Positions 46,737 to 58,284 of a stretch of 64,000 nt of DNA are shown in pieces. Numbering within the stretch: position 1 is the stretch's first letter; each line of letters starts with the position of its first letter. Origin of the DNA: Gloeophyllum trabeum ATCC 11539. Its lineage: Eukaryota; Basidiomycota; Agaricomycetes; Gloeophyllales; Gloeophyllaceae. The notes beneath the pieces were generated by a model, which searched no databases, had not been told where the DNA came from, and worked only from the letters and a program-made list of their open reading frames with translations. The stretch lies in assembly GCF_000344685.1 (NCBI RefSeq), contig NW_006920414.1, forward strand, positions 1,606,677-1,670,676. The letters run 5' to 3'. A program made the position numbers and the translations under genes.

Positions 46737-49700
46737 ATGGACAGGCCGCTCGGTCCCCGACAGCCTGCAGACAAACGCACTGCTGCCTACGAATCCATCT
46801 TTGGCCGGCCCAGCGCTAACCATCACCAAGCTCCGGGCGCGCCCTACGCTCAGCAGCCTTACCCGAACGCCCCGTATCTGCAGGTCAACAGCGGCCAGCA
46901 GGCCTACCAGTACCAGACCCAGCTAGAGCGGCGGCCGTCGTATGTCTCGGCCTACGGTTCTCCCCAAGCTTACCTCCAGCAACCGACTCAACAGCCTCCG
47001 TCGGCGTACAGGCAGTCCTATTATCCTGCAGGCCCGTCCCAGCCCCAGCAATACCCTCAGTACCAAGCGTATCCTTATAACGGCGGGTCTGCGTATGCCC
47101 AGCCTAGGTCTTTGGCCCCTCCTTCTGTCCATTCTCGTGCCCGGTCGATTGCGAGCTCGAGCCATTCTCACGGGGTAATCGCTCCCCAGCCAGATGAGCC
47201 GCCAGACGACAATCTGGAGGCCCTGCAGCGCGCCGGGCTCACTGCTGCCCAAGCGTACCAGGCGCAAGTCTACATGAACGGCCCTCTCGCTCAGCAAGGC
47301 ACTAACAACCGATACACATACCCGCTCGCGACAGACGGGTCGGCGGCGTCGCAGAACGGGACTGCACCGGAGGGCGTCCCGCGAATACCGGTCAACATCG
47401 AAACGGACAACGGGCGGCTAGGAATAGATTGGGCTGCAGATGGGTCGACCGACGAGAGTAGCACCGAGTTGCCTTGGGCACGCACGGATCGCCCCCGTGA
47501 GTTTCCTTTCGTCGTACATGATCTGGGGTTACTGAAGTTGCTGATCATACGCAGCAGCTACCTCGTCCTCCTCCCAAGCTAATCAAGGGCCTGTCGCGTC
47601 CACTTCATCTCGTCCCTATCCTTTACAGCTGGATACAGCTCTGAAAGCGGCGCCACCCCGACCCACTAGCAGTTCACCTGCGTCGTCGACATTGGTCGAC
47701 CCTGTGGACCGCGACTCTCGCGAGTCAGGCACTTTCACCTCCTCTTCACGCCGTTCCTCCGAATCTACCAGAACAATGCCCGGCGCAGCTTACCGCCGGG
47801 AGCGCACCAATCAGGATCGCTCGCGGTCCATGTCAGCTGCGATGACTCCCCAAGTGCGGGCCATGCTCGAGAACGGGCCCTCTCGCAGCTCCCGACCGCC
47901 TATACCACCTATACCTGGTCCCGCTGGCGCTGGGCGGAACTCTCCCACCAATCACAGGAGTCACGCTCCGCGGCGGACACCCATAGTATACCCTGCTCTT
48001 TTATCAAAAGTGGCGCAAGCGTTCCGAGAACGAATACAAGTCTCCGATAGAATCAAGGACGGCTTGACGTACAAGGATGCATTCGACGGACGCGAAGCGG
48101 TCGACAAGATCGCGTATATCATCAAGACTACGGACAGAAACCTAGCTCTGCTGCTCGGACGCGCTCTGGACGCGCAGAAGTTCTTTCACGATGTTACGTA
48201 CGACCATCGGTTGCGAGACAATCCGAACGAGTTGTACCAGTTTCGGACGAAATTGCCCAGCCCGTTTACCAGTGGCGAACTGGCCAATATGGATGGAAAC
48301 GCAGCACAAGAGGATGGTGTGCCGAATGGGAAAGCTGCAGAACGTAATGGTACGAACGAACGTCGCTCCCGTCATGCTTCTGGAAAGTATCCTGACACAG
48401 GCTCGTCCAATGAAGCTGGCGACAATAGGGACGGCAGCCCTCCTCCTGGATCCCCGACGACGCCTTACCCCGCTACGCCGCAGACACGACCTGAAGCTGA
48501 TACAGACTCTTCCGACGAAGTCGCGCTTCCTTCTGGTGTCTTTACGTTATTGACAGACTGTTATTCACCAACGTGTTCGCGTGATCAGCTTTGCTATAGT
48601 ATAGCATGTCCAAGGCGATTAGAGCAGCAAGCTCGACTGAATATGAAGCCTCAGCCAGGGCTGAAGAAGCAGATCAGTAAGGAGTCCCTGGGTGACTTTG
48701 TGGTGAGCATACATTTGAGCTACACTCTGTCGCTGTGGCTGCGCGAGTGGAGCGAAGAGTCTCGTTATATGACATGCCATATCTTCAGGAACCTGGGACA
48801 TTGTGGATACATTCAGTGCCGAAGGAGGTGGTGGACAGCGTTACGGACACGGAGAAGAAACGACAGGAGGCCATCAACGAGGTAATCTATACCGAGCGTG
48901 ACTTCGTCCGTGATATGGAGTATCTCCGAGACGTGTGTTATTACTTTCTGGAGGTTGCATGACGTACTCTGACGATGCCTGTGTAGGCGTGGATCAACCC
49001 CTTGAAGCAGTCGGATGTCATCCCAGAACACCGCCGTACGGACTTCCTGGAGCAAGTGTTTTGGAACATACACGATATCATCGCTGTCAACACCCGGCTG
49101 CGGGATGCTCTTAACAAGCGTCAGAAGTCCTACGCGGTTGTGGAACGTATAGGGGATATCCTTCTGGATGCTGTTCCTCATTTCGGGCCATTTGTTTCGT
49201 ATGGTGCTCACCAGCTATACGGGAAGTACGAGTTTGAGAAGGAGAAGAGCTCCAATCCCGCATTTGCTGCGTTTGTTGAGGTATGTTTCCTCTCGCTCTA
49301 AAAGCTTTGACGGCTGCTCATGCACAGTAGCAAACGGAGCGACTGCCGGAGTCTCGCAAGTTGGAGCTCAACGGATACCTGACGAAACCCACGACACGGC
49401 TTGCAAGATACCCTCTCCTCCTGGAAGCCGTGTTGAAGCACACACCGGATGACAATCCTGACAAGACCACACTGCCCCAAGTTATTGCTCTTGTGAAGGA
49501 GTTCTTGAGCAAAGTGAACATAGAGTCTGGGAAGACCGAGAACCGTTTCAATCTCCTGCAGTTGGACCAGCAGCTCGTGTTCCGACCGGGCGAGGAAGTG
49601 GTGGGTGGTCAAAATTCAAACTTGAAATAGCATTGCTTATTCTCTCGCTCTACACTAGGACTTGAGACTGCGGGAAGAAGGTCGAGAACTTGTTTTCAAA

Positions 49701-51562
49701 GGCGCGCTGAAGAAGCGTGGTGGTACGCAGGGCGATGGGGGCGAGCTGCTGGTATTCTTGTTCGATCACGCGCTACTAATGGTGAAGCAGAAGACAAAGC
49801 ACGAGCAGTACAAAGTATACCGACGGGTGAGTGCAAGAGTGTAAGAGACTGTCCTGTTGTTCCCATGTCTGACGTATGCGATAGCCAATACCACTGGAGC
49901 TTCTCTTGGTCTCGGCTGCTGACGACTCGGGAGCGACCGCGAAGCCTCAGGGTAAGGGTAAACAGGGCCTGGCCAAGAAGAACTCCTTCACCAAGAGCGG
50001 ATCCAACCTGCCCGCGCTCCCCATCAAGGTCGATAGCAAGGGCGGCTATGCTATTACTTTCGTGCATCTGGGACGCAAGTACTATTCGCAGACGCTCTGG
50101 GCTAGTACGTATGTCAGCCAGCGCAAGTGGGTTGAGCATATCGCGAAGCAGCAGGAGATCATGCGGGAGCGCAGCTTGGTGTTTGATACTGTCACGCTGA
50201 GTGAAGGCTTTTTTGTTGGACCGAATAAAGTTAACTGCGCTGCGCCGTTCAGTGAGTATGCATACCTGATGAATTAGGGCCGGACTGATATTACTCCATA
50301 GACGGTGGGAGGCGTTGTGTGTTTGGCACTGATGACGGCGTCTACATGTCCAGTCTCGAGGCCACCCAAGACCCCGTCAAGGTCCTCGCGCTGTTGGATG
50401 TCTCTCAGATTGATATTCTGGAGGAGTTCCAGCTTCTTATCGTTCTTTCTGAGCGTCAAGTCATCACGTTCCCCTTGGAAGCGCTGGACCCTAATGATCC
50501 CATGGCGGGTTTGAAGCGGGCGAAGAGAATATCGTCCCACACATCATTCTTCAAAGCCGGCGTGTGCTTAGGAAAGACCCTAGTTTGCGTTGTCAAGGCG
50601 AGCCCACTGTCCAGCACAATCAAGACATTGGAACCTATCGATCAGAATGTGCGAGGTAGGAGTAAGCCGACTTTCCGGAAGCTCCTGCAAGGCGGGCATG
50701 ATACCCTTCGGGTCTTCAAGGTAAGTATCAGGTGATACGAGGTATGTTCGCTGCCTGACTCGGACCACAGGAGTTCTATATTCCGGTGGAGTCGAGCTCT
50801 ATCCACTTCTTGAAGACGAAGCTATGTGTTGGCTGCACCAAGGGCTTCGAGATTGTGGATCTGGAGAGCTTGGATACCCAGGGTCTCCTGGATCCCGCGG
50901 ATGAATCTCTCGAATTTGTCTTAAAGAGAGAGAACCTCAAGCCAATGGCCATCTACCGAATAGACAACGAATTCCTCCTGTGCTATGATGGTGAGGGTAT
51001 GATGCGTTGAGGAAGTTCCCGTTGGCTGATATGTCTTGCGCAGAATTCGCTTTCTACGTCAACAAAAATGGATGGCGGTCGCGCAAGAACTTCATGGTGC
51101 ACTGGGAAGGAGTGCCGACTGGGTTTGGTTGGTGGTTTTTTGTTGTATATGGGCCACTGGACTGATAGCTGTGCTCTAGCCTTACGCTACCCATATGTTC
51201 TTGCTTTCGAGCCCACCTTTGTGGAGATCCGTCATGTTGAAACTGGTTCCATGGCCCAGGTCATCCAGGGGAATAATTTGCGATGCCTTTTCGCTGATAC
51301 GCCACCTTCAACCACGAATACGTCGAGTCAACTCCACTATAACCCATACCAGGGGTACGGGTACGAGCCCTATCCAAACGCCTACGGGAGTCGACAATCA
51401 ATCGGCAGCGCCCATAGCACGTATTCGCCCTATCCGAGCCAGAGGCACCACGCCTTTGGGCGGGACGAGATACTCATGGTTTCTGACGACCGAGTCATGG
51501 CTATCAGGATGGCGGGGCCGCCCATATCCGACAACGCGTCTATGGTCTCTGTGCCTCGATGA
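46737..51562 (+). CDS. ROM2: Rho1 guanine nucleotide exchange factor (Rom2 type)
   Basis: Eleven exons: 46737-47496, 47555-48702, 48789-48932, 48987-49280, 49331-49600, 49659-49826, 49885-50251, 50302-50720, 50771-50990, 51044-51127, 51180-51562. They total 4257 nt, 1418 aa. Order of parts: a disordered Pro/Gln/Tyr-rich N-terminus (to about 390); a DEP domain (about 397-487); a Cys-rich linker with YSPTCSRDQLCYSIACP; a DH catalytic domain (about 655-860, with EVIYTERDFVRDMEYL and YLTKPTTRLARYPLLLEAVL); a PH domain (about 890-1030); and a CNH domain (about 1070-1360). It activates Rho1 at the plasma membrane, feeding the cell-wall integrity pathway, glucan synthase and actin. All phases close, and the start is the first ATG of the long first exon. 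Confidence 0.95.
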
Positions 51563-51992
51563 CACATGTATGTTCCTCGTGCTTTCTAGGTTTTGTGTAG
51601 CGTTTATTGTTACGTGGTCGATCAGGCCCTGTTCTATCATCTGTTTACATTTTCTTGTTTGCCTCATCTTTGTCGCTCTAGCACGCACATATATCCTACA
51701 TGCATCTGTATCGTTGCACCTGAACAACATAGCACACCGCAGACATAGCGGTATAATATAAGTTTTCTGTAATTGCAGAAGATGTGAATGCCATCACGAC
51801 GACGAAGGTGCAGCCGTGCTCGCCGACAGGCTTGGCGAGGGCGGCTTTTCGCACGACAGGCAGCGACATTTAGGCGAAATCACGACGCTTGGACCTTTCC
51901 TCCTGTCACCTTCAGCCTCTGGGCGTTGTCCCCTTTTCCGTTTTATTGACGCCTTGGTCGTTTCCTACCCCCGTCATTCGTTTACCATCACT
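51563..51992. promoter_or_regulatory. Upstream region of the chitin deacetylase gene
   Basis: 430 bp. The GTATAATATAAG stretch near 51750 is TATA-like, and a C/T-rich tract precedes the ATG at 51993. No gene seen. Confidence 0.4.
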
Positions 51993-54027
51993 ATGAAGCT
52001 CCAAGCTTTGGCCGCTCTTTTGACCCTCATCAGCGTGACGAACGCGCGCGAGTTCAAGGGACGCCATGCTCACCTCAACAAGCGACAGGCTCCCGCCAGC
52101 TCGTCTACGACTGCAACCTCGGCGGCGGGCGCTACCTCGAGCAGTACATCTGCTACCGGCGCTGCTACCAGCGCTGCCACCAGTGCTGCCACCAGCGCTG
52201 CCGGCGCCGCGACCAGCGCCGCTGCAGCGCCCGTTGGCACGTATGCGGCAACCGACATTCTTCCTTTGAGTTCGATAACGTCTGGCATGCCGACGCTCCC
52301 AACGCTGGCCGTCCCCACGACGTTCAGTGCCGGCGCCTCGCCTCCAGTCTCGGGCGCCCCTGTTCTGCCCACTCCCTGTGAGTTACTTCTTGGTCGGTGG
52401 ATGCATCGGGACTAATGCGGGCACTTCAAGTCGTATTCAAGCCCGGAACGTGGCCGGCTCAGGACAAGGTGCCTGAGACTGGTATGTGCTCCTCGTGTCC
52501 GCCTCCATTGGCCGTGCTGAGAGCGCGTCGACAGATACTGATGAGGTCAAGGAGTGGCTGAAGGAGCTCGACGGCTTCGACATCCCGGACCTGACCCCTA
52601 GCGCCGACGGTTCCTGCGTCGGGGATCCCGCTGCTGCAGCAGATGCTGCCAACCGTGGCTGGTGGACCTGTGGCGGTCACACAAGACCGACCGATATCGT
52701 TGCTTGCCCTGACAAGATGACCTGGGGTGTCAGGTGCGCAGTCTCTGCCATACACAGCAGCGTTATATATTTAATGACACCCTATTTATAGTTTCGATGA
52801 TGGTCCTTCTCCTTACAGTATGTTACATGTTATTCTACTACAGCTGAGATCCCTTACTTAACGAGTAATGTTCTCCGTCGCTGTCTCCAGCCCAGTAAGC
52901 TCCCCCACAAGGTTTTTCCCGAGTGCTAATCAACTAAATTTCCGCAGAACTCTGTTGAACTACCTAGACCAGAAGGACCTGAAGGCCACTTTCTTCGTTG
53001 TCGGCTCCCGAGTTATCGAAAGGCCGCAAGTCCTGGTTGAAGAGTACATGTCCGGCCATGAAATCAGCGTCCACACCTGGTCCCACCGTGTATGTGGACC
53101 GCATTGCTTGTCTCTATCCCCTCTTACGAGTTTCGATGCAGCCCTTGACCTCCTTGACGAATGAGCAAATAGTCGCCGAGCTCGGTTGGACGCGCAAGGC
53201 GATCAAGACCGTCCTCGGGATTACCCCCACGACCATGCGCCCTCCCTACGGTGACATTGGTGCGTCCCACATGCATTCGTTCCATCGGGATGTCCTGCTC
53301 ACGCCAAGTAGATGACCGTGTTCGTGCCATTTCTTTGGCCATGGGCATGGTTCCCATCATCTGGACCAGCAGCCCTTCGGGCATTCCCTTTGACACCAAT
53401 GGTGAGGATTGGAAAACTGGGACTGCAGTATATTACTAGCGAGGCTGACATGCTGTGCTGCGTAGACTGGCGTGTCGCTGGTGGTCTCGTCACTGGGCCT
53501 CAGTCCTTCGAGACTTTCCAGGGAATCCTCGGTAACGCCTCGACTATGGACACTGGGTGCGGACCACTGTGGCTTTTCACGCGGGTGCAGACGTTGACGG
53601 CGATGCTCTTAGCTTCATCGTCTTGCAGCACGACTTGTATCAGATCACCGTAGAGCTTGCTACCGGCTACACGCTCGACGCCGCCATGAACCACAACCCG
53701 CCGTTCACCGTATGTCCCTCCTGTATTATGCTTGATCAATCTGACCCTTCATCGTTTATTTCGCAGTTGAAAGCCATCGGCGACTGCAGCGACATCCCCG
53801 TGACCGACCTCTATCGGGAGACCACGACCAACACCTCGTTCCCGTATACCAACACCTCAGACGCTAACTCCGATACCTCTGCGGCCACCTCAGGCTCGCC
53901 TAGCTCCTCGCGAGGAAACGGATCAAACACATCCGGCGCATCCAGAGGGGCTATTGAGCACGCCATCCCGGGACTGAGCATCATCCTGGCTGCGAGCGTC
54001 CTCGTCCTCGGTGGATCGCTATTTTAA
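51993..54027 (+). CDS. cda: GPI-anchored chitin deacetylase (carbohydrate esterase family 4)
   Basis: Eleven exons: 51993-52377, 52431-52481, 52535-52733, 52792-52817, 52891-52894 (4 nt), 52948-53089, 53142-53259, 53312-53401, 53466-53556, 53613-53709, 53767-54027. They total 1464 nt, 487 aa. It removes acetyl groups from cell-wall chitin to give chitosan. A signal peptide ends near residue 18 (SVTNA), followed by an Ala/Ser/Thr-rich linker. NodB motifs are SFDDGP (212-217; Ser replaces the usual Thr), HTWSH (264-268, metal His), RPPYGD (302-307), NDW and LQH (373-375, catalytic His). The Ser/Asn-rich tail ending in a hydrophobic stretch (IPGLSIILAASVLVLGGSLF) predicts GPI attachment. The enzyme would act at the outer membrane face or wall. 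Confidence 0.93.
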
Positions 54028-54415
54028 ACGATTCTTGTGGTATTATTAGGACATGTTCTAGGGACTCTTATATCCATCGAATCTCACCATACCACTATTC
54101 GTAATTTCTATATTTTTCTAGAGTTTCTCGACATCTGCTGGAGGAAATGTGAATGATTATTATGGATCCATTGCGGGGCATTGGGGTCTAAATGGGACGG
54201 GCAGACGTGTCTACTTAAGGGGCATGTGCGAGAATGCGTACGTCTACGAATCAGTCTTTGACACAAGCGCATGGATGGGATGGTATGACTGCAGTGTGAG
54301 ATTTGGATGTTCTGAGACAGCGATGTGCAGACGATGGGACCTCTATGTAACCCGGGTTGCAGAAAATAATGCACCTGACGGACGCTGATGTACAAAGTGC
54401 GATAAATACGAGAGA
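54028..54415. other. Convergent intergenic region
   Basis: 388 bp between the 3' ends of the chitin deacetylase gene and the next minus-strand gene. No gene seen; probably 3' untranslated sequence. Confidence 0.5.
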
Positions 54416-55372
54416 CTAGGAGAACGAGTCGGTGAACCGCACGCTCTTCCTGCGCGAGTGCCGGGACGACTCCTCGGTCGACGTCGAGGACGAGTCGGCG
54501 GCGACGGTGACGCCGAACCTGGCGGATGAGGAATCGGATATGGACGAGGCGCGCGAGCTGGTGAGGAATTTGGATATGCCGACGATCTTTAGGGGGAAGA
54601 ATGCGCGCGAGGAGCGCGGGGTGGAGGGTGCTGTGGACGTCGCGGTGGACCCGGAGAGGGACGCCGTCGACGCGGTCTGCGGGACGGGCGTCGTCGGGGA
54701 GGCCGAGCCACTCGTGTCTCGTGCTCCTGGCGCCCGCAGGGAAGAGCGAGGGGGCGGCGGCGGCGGCGGGCGGACGGGGGAGGCAGAGCGGTTGGAATGC
54801 GCGTACGGCCGGCGGGAGTATGCGCCGTGTATTCGGGGGACGTGCGTCGCGGGCCCGGCGGGGAGGGACTGCGACGCGCCGAGCGGGCGGATGTGCGGCG
54901 TGCGCGAGAGGTGGAGGCCCATGGCGATCTGCTCGGGCGTCGGGCGCGTGTCGGGGTCGTCGTAGCGCAGCACGGAGGGCTTCACCGTCACCGAGGAGCG
55001 CTCCTCCGGCGTCGAGTACATCCCGCGCCCGCCGCGCGTCTGCGTTGTACGTGTTGGTTAGAATAGCTGCGGGCACGCAGCGCGTGTGTGACGCAAAAAG
55101 TAGATACGCACGAAGATGTCCGCCTCGCGCCGCTTGACAAAGGTGAATTGCCTGCGCATGGAGTTTATGATCTTTGTCGCTGTGTTGCTCGTCTTGGAAG
55201 AAGATGCGGCGGGCGACGATGCTCCCAGCGAGCTCGGGCCCGCGGTGGTGGGTGTGTCGGGATACATGGGGAGGTTGAGGGCGGCACGCGATCGCTCGTC
55301 GGGGATGAGGATGGCTGAGGCGGTCCGCGTGTGCCGACGGCGGGGGTGGTGTGCGGGATCCTTGCTCGCCAT
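54416..55372 (-). CDS. Unknown Ser/Pro-rich basic protein
   Basis: Two exons, 55372-55112 and 55039-54416, joined in phase 0 by a 72-bp GT-AG intron, give 294 aa. The start ATG gives MASKDPAHHPRRRHTRTASA. The protein is low complexity: an Arg/His-rich N-terminus, a short conserved-looking stretch at the exon junction (KIINSMRRQFTFVKRREADI), a Pro run and many Ser/Thr, ending HSRRKSVRFTDSFS. No domain, signal peptide or membrane segment is visible. The RRKSVRF tail resembles a basophilic kinase site. I do not recognise the family. The clean splice and frame support a real, probably lineage-restricted gene. Confidence 0.65.
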
Positions 55373-55672
55373 CGTGTGCGGTTGTCGCCGTCGCTGTGTC
55401 GCTCGTCGTACAAAGGCAGGGGGTCGCTGGGAGCTATGACGAGGGAGGGGGCCGCGCGGTAAGCGAGCGTTGGGAAGAGGCGCATGAATTTCCTTGGTCA
55501 GGCATGGCCCGAAAAACTCCGCGTGCCTGAGACGTGTCTCGGCAAATCCCGAGAAGGCTTGCTCCAGTGGCGGTGACTCGCCGGGCTTCGAGGTGATCGT
55601 GACCGCAGCGGCACTGGCGCCTGTGTGGCGGGAGGAAAGAAACCCAAAAAATATCGTCTAATGTTCTACAGT
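55373..55672. other. Intergenic
   Basis: 300 bp between the start of the unknown gene and the 3' end of carnitine acetyltransferase. Nothing else seen. Confidence 0.5.
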
Positions 55673-58009
55673 TTACAATCTCGACTTGGGCGTCTTTGCC
55701 TCCGTAGCAAACAAGTCGTACAGATCCAGCGCAGCCTTCTCTATCTCCCTGCGGAACTCTTCGTTCGGCGCCTCCTTCCTGGACGTGATGGTGTACTGCA
55801 GGCGGTCTAGCACATTGAACGTGAATACACATCCCCATAAAATGATACCCCGGAGCTACTCACCATCGTACCCGGTCATGTACGCCACCCCGAAGCCATC
55901 GGGGACGACCTGTACAACACGTCCGTCAGCGGTGCAACCCGCGCACGCAAAGACATGCATACCTCGCCCCAACCGTACACGGGGAAGTGCTTCGACCACA
56001 CGGCGGAGGTGCTCAGCACCCAGTGGCTCGAGCGCTGGAAGAGCGGGTCGGCGTACAGCGCGGGCGTCGGCTCGCCCGCGCGCAGACACTTCCTCAGCCC
56101 TGCGAACCATGAGCCCCGCGCCCGGGTGAGGAGAACACGACCTACCCAGCATATGCCGGTCCACGCCCTCCCCGCGCCCCGCCTCCCTCGCGAGCTGCAC
56201 ATGCCGCGCCGCCGCCTCCCTGAACAGCCGCCGGCGCTCCTCCGCGCCGACGCGCGCATCCGCCATCGCCCACGCCCACCTGTCCGACTCGCGCGTGACG
56301 ACGCGCACGGCCTCCGTGCGCCCCCCGGCGAAGCGCCGCGTCGTCGCGGCCTCGTACGTGCCCCCGCCGCGCTTCCTCGCGTCGAACCCGACGAGGCGGA
56401 GGTACGCGAGCTGGACCGCGAGCTGCGCGAACGAGTCGGGGGAGACGCCGAACGCCTTGACCGCGGCCTTGCCGAAGGGCGTGAGGTGGTACGCGAGCGC
56501 CTGCGTCGCGATCAGCGCGCGCGCGGCCTGGTCGGCGGCCGCGATCGCCTTTTCCGTCGCGGGCGACACGTCCCAGTCGAGCGGCGACGGGCCCCGCACG
56601 CTGACGCCCTGATTAGCCGGCGCGCCGTGGTCGAAGGCGCGGTCGTACAGCGCGTCGAGTACTTCATCGCACATGCGCGCGGTGGGCGTGCCGTCCATGA
56701 CCGAGTGCTCGCCCATGAAGCCCGCCCGGCCGTTGTCGAACACGATGAACTGGCAGGGCTTGTCGACCCACCGGTTGCGCAGGCCGAGCGGGCCGTCTGG
56801 CGGGGCGGCGCCGTGCCAGAGGAAGCGGCTGTGCTCGATCGGGCCAGACGGGGTCTCGGTGTCGAGGCAGACGAGGAAGGCGGCGGAGTGGATGGTCTCG
56901 ATGATCGAGGCGTTGTGCGGGGAGGAGAGGAGGGTGGCGTAGTCCTAGGGAGGGGTTTAGTGCGGTGTTGGGGGAGAGAGGGGGGACGGACCTTGGCCCA
57001 CGCGTCGCGGTTGTTGGAGGTTAGCACGCCGACGCCGGGGTACTCCTCGGTCGTCTGATCGTATATGTGCTGGAACTGTCTATACGGATGTGAGGATGTG
57101 AGGATGTGAGGGAGCACGGGGCGCGGTACGCACCGCTCCAATTCACCCGTGCTGAGGATGCGCCCGTTCTGCGCGGCGTCGAGTCGCCAGACCCTGCCCC
57201 TGCGCAGGACGACGACGTGCCCCGTGTCGCCCGTGTCGCCTTCTTTCGCGTAGGAGACGCTCCAGTCGAGCCCGTCCGCGCCGGGCACGCGGCAGCAGTC
57301 GAACATCCATCTATCGTGCGCGTCGTTCAAGATGGATCAGACGTGAGCGTGCAGAGACGGCGCGCACCTGTAGGTATCCATGCACAGGGGGCCCTCCTTG
57401 GTCGCTTCCGGCTTGATGAGCCCCTGCTTTAGGCGTTGGCGGAAGAGCATCGCCGCGCGCGTCAGGCCGGCTGCCCTGGACACGGGGGTGTGGGGGAGGT
57501 GGGGCGGGGGGTCGTCGAAGCCATCTGCGCGCGGGCTTCAGAACAGGTTCCCTCGTGAGGGGACGCGTGCTCACAATAGTAAGATACATTGATCACGACC
57601 TGCGCTCCCAATGAGATACTCGTTGCACCAGAATGGGAGGGATACGCACCGAGTCTCGATAGCCGAGGTACGCGCCGTCGTCCCACCACTCCTCGAGCCA
57701 GTGCTCCGTCTCGTCGGCGCGCTTCAGCAGGCGCGCCTGGAGCTCGGGCCCCTGGCCGCGGGCGAAGTCGTCGATCTTGGCGGCGGCGAGCTCGTACTCG
57801 TTGTCGGTCCAGGCGAGCGGCTTGAGGGAGTCCTTGAGGCGGGCGAGGGTGGCGGGGAGCGCGGGGACGGGGAGCTTGGGGAGGGCGGACTGGCCGGCGA
57901 AGGCGAGCGGCGGGGCGGCCTTCTTCCAGTCCTTGGGCCGCGAGGACATGCTGCGGGCGAGTGTGTGGAGCGTCGGGCTGCAGCGGCGCAGGGGGGCCAG
58001 CAGGGCCAT
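55673..58009 (-). CDS. CAT2: Carnitine O-acetyltransferase, mitochondrial and peroxisomal
   Basis: Nine exons: 58009-57650, 57599-57575, 57524-57368, 57310-57134, 57079-56992, 56944-56146, 56099-55963, 55909-55864, 55806-55673. They total 1923 nt, 640 aa, with all phases consistent. It transfers acetyl groups between CoA and carnitine for export from mitochondria and peroxisomes. The catalytic His349 lies in MGEHSVMDGTP. Other family marks are QTTEEYPGVGVLTSNNRDAW, HWVLSTSAV and VVPDGFGVAYM. The first 20 residues (MALLAPLRRCSPTLHTLARS) are Arg-rich and acid-free, a typical mitochondrial presequence, and a second Met follows at 21. The protein ends in SRL, a peroxisomal PTS1. A TATA-like sequence (58034-58040) lies very close upstream of the ATG. 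Its 5' side faces the J-protein gene 275 bp away. Confidence 0.93.
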
Positions 58010-58284
58010 GGCGGGGGCGAGCAAGCGGCCGGCTTTATATGTCAATCGCGCTGATATCACATGGGGCCTGCAAGTATCATATACACTGCAGTCCACTGTC
58101 TTGTACACACAGTGACAGTGCATCGAACAGCCCCGGCAGACGCCATTGCGTGATCGGCCGCTGTGCATCCATTTTGGGCGGCTTAGCTGCTCCTCATCTT
58201 TTGTTCTCCTGCTTCATTTCTTAGACACCTCTGCTTGCTCACGTCCTCTAACGACCTCTCGTTCCGTATTCCATCTCCCCAGCC

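Noticed and set aside
48537..48612. Apparent GTGTCT...TATAG intron in ROM2 exon 2
   Set aside because: The in-between sequence encodes the conserved YSPTCSRDQLCYSIACP linker of Rom2 proteins and keeps the frame, so it is coding.
54108..55076. 322-codon minus-strand Arg/His/Pro-rich frame
   Set aside because: Alternative frame of the unknown Ser/Pro-rich gene. It crosses a clear intron and lacks protein-like composition.
55955..57058. 367-codon plus-strand frame over carnitine acetyltransferase
   Set aside because: Antisense shadow of GC-rich exons; the minus strand encodes a complete, correctly spliced enzyme.
57086..57114. Three GATGTGAG tandem units
   Set aside because: Simple repeat within a carnitine acetyltransferase intron.
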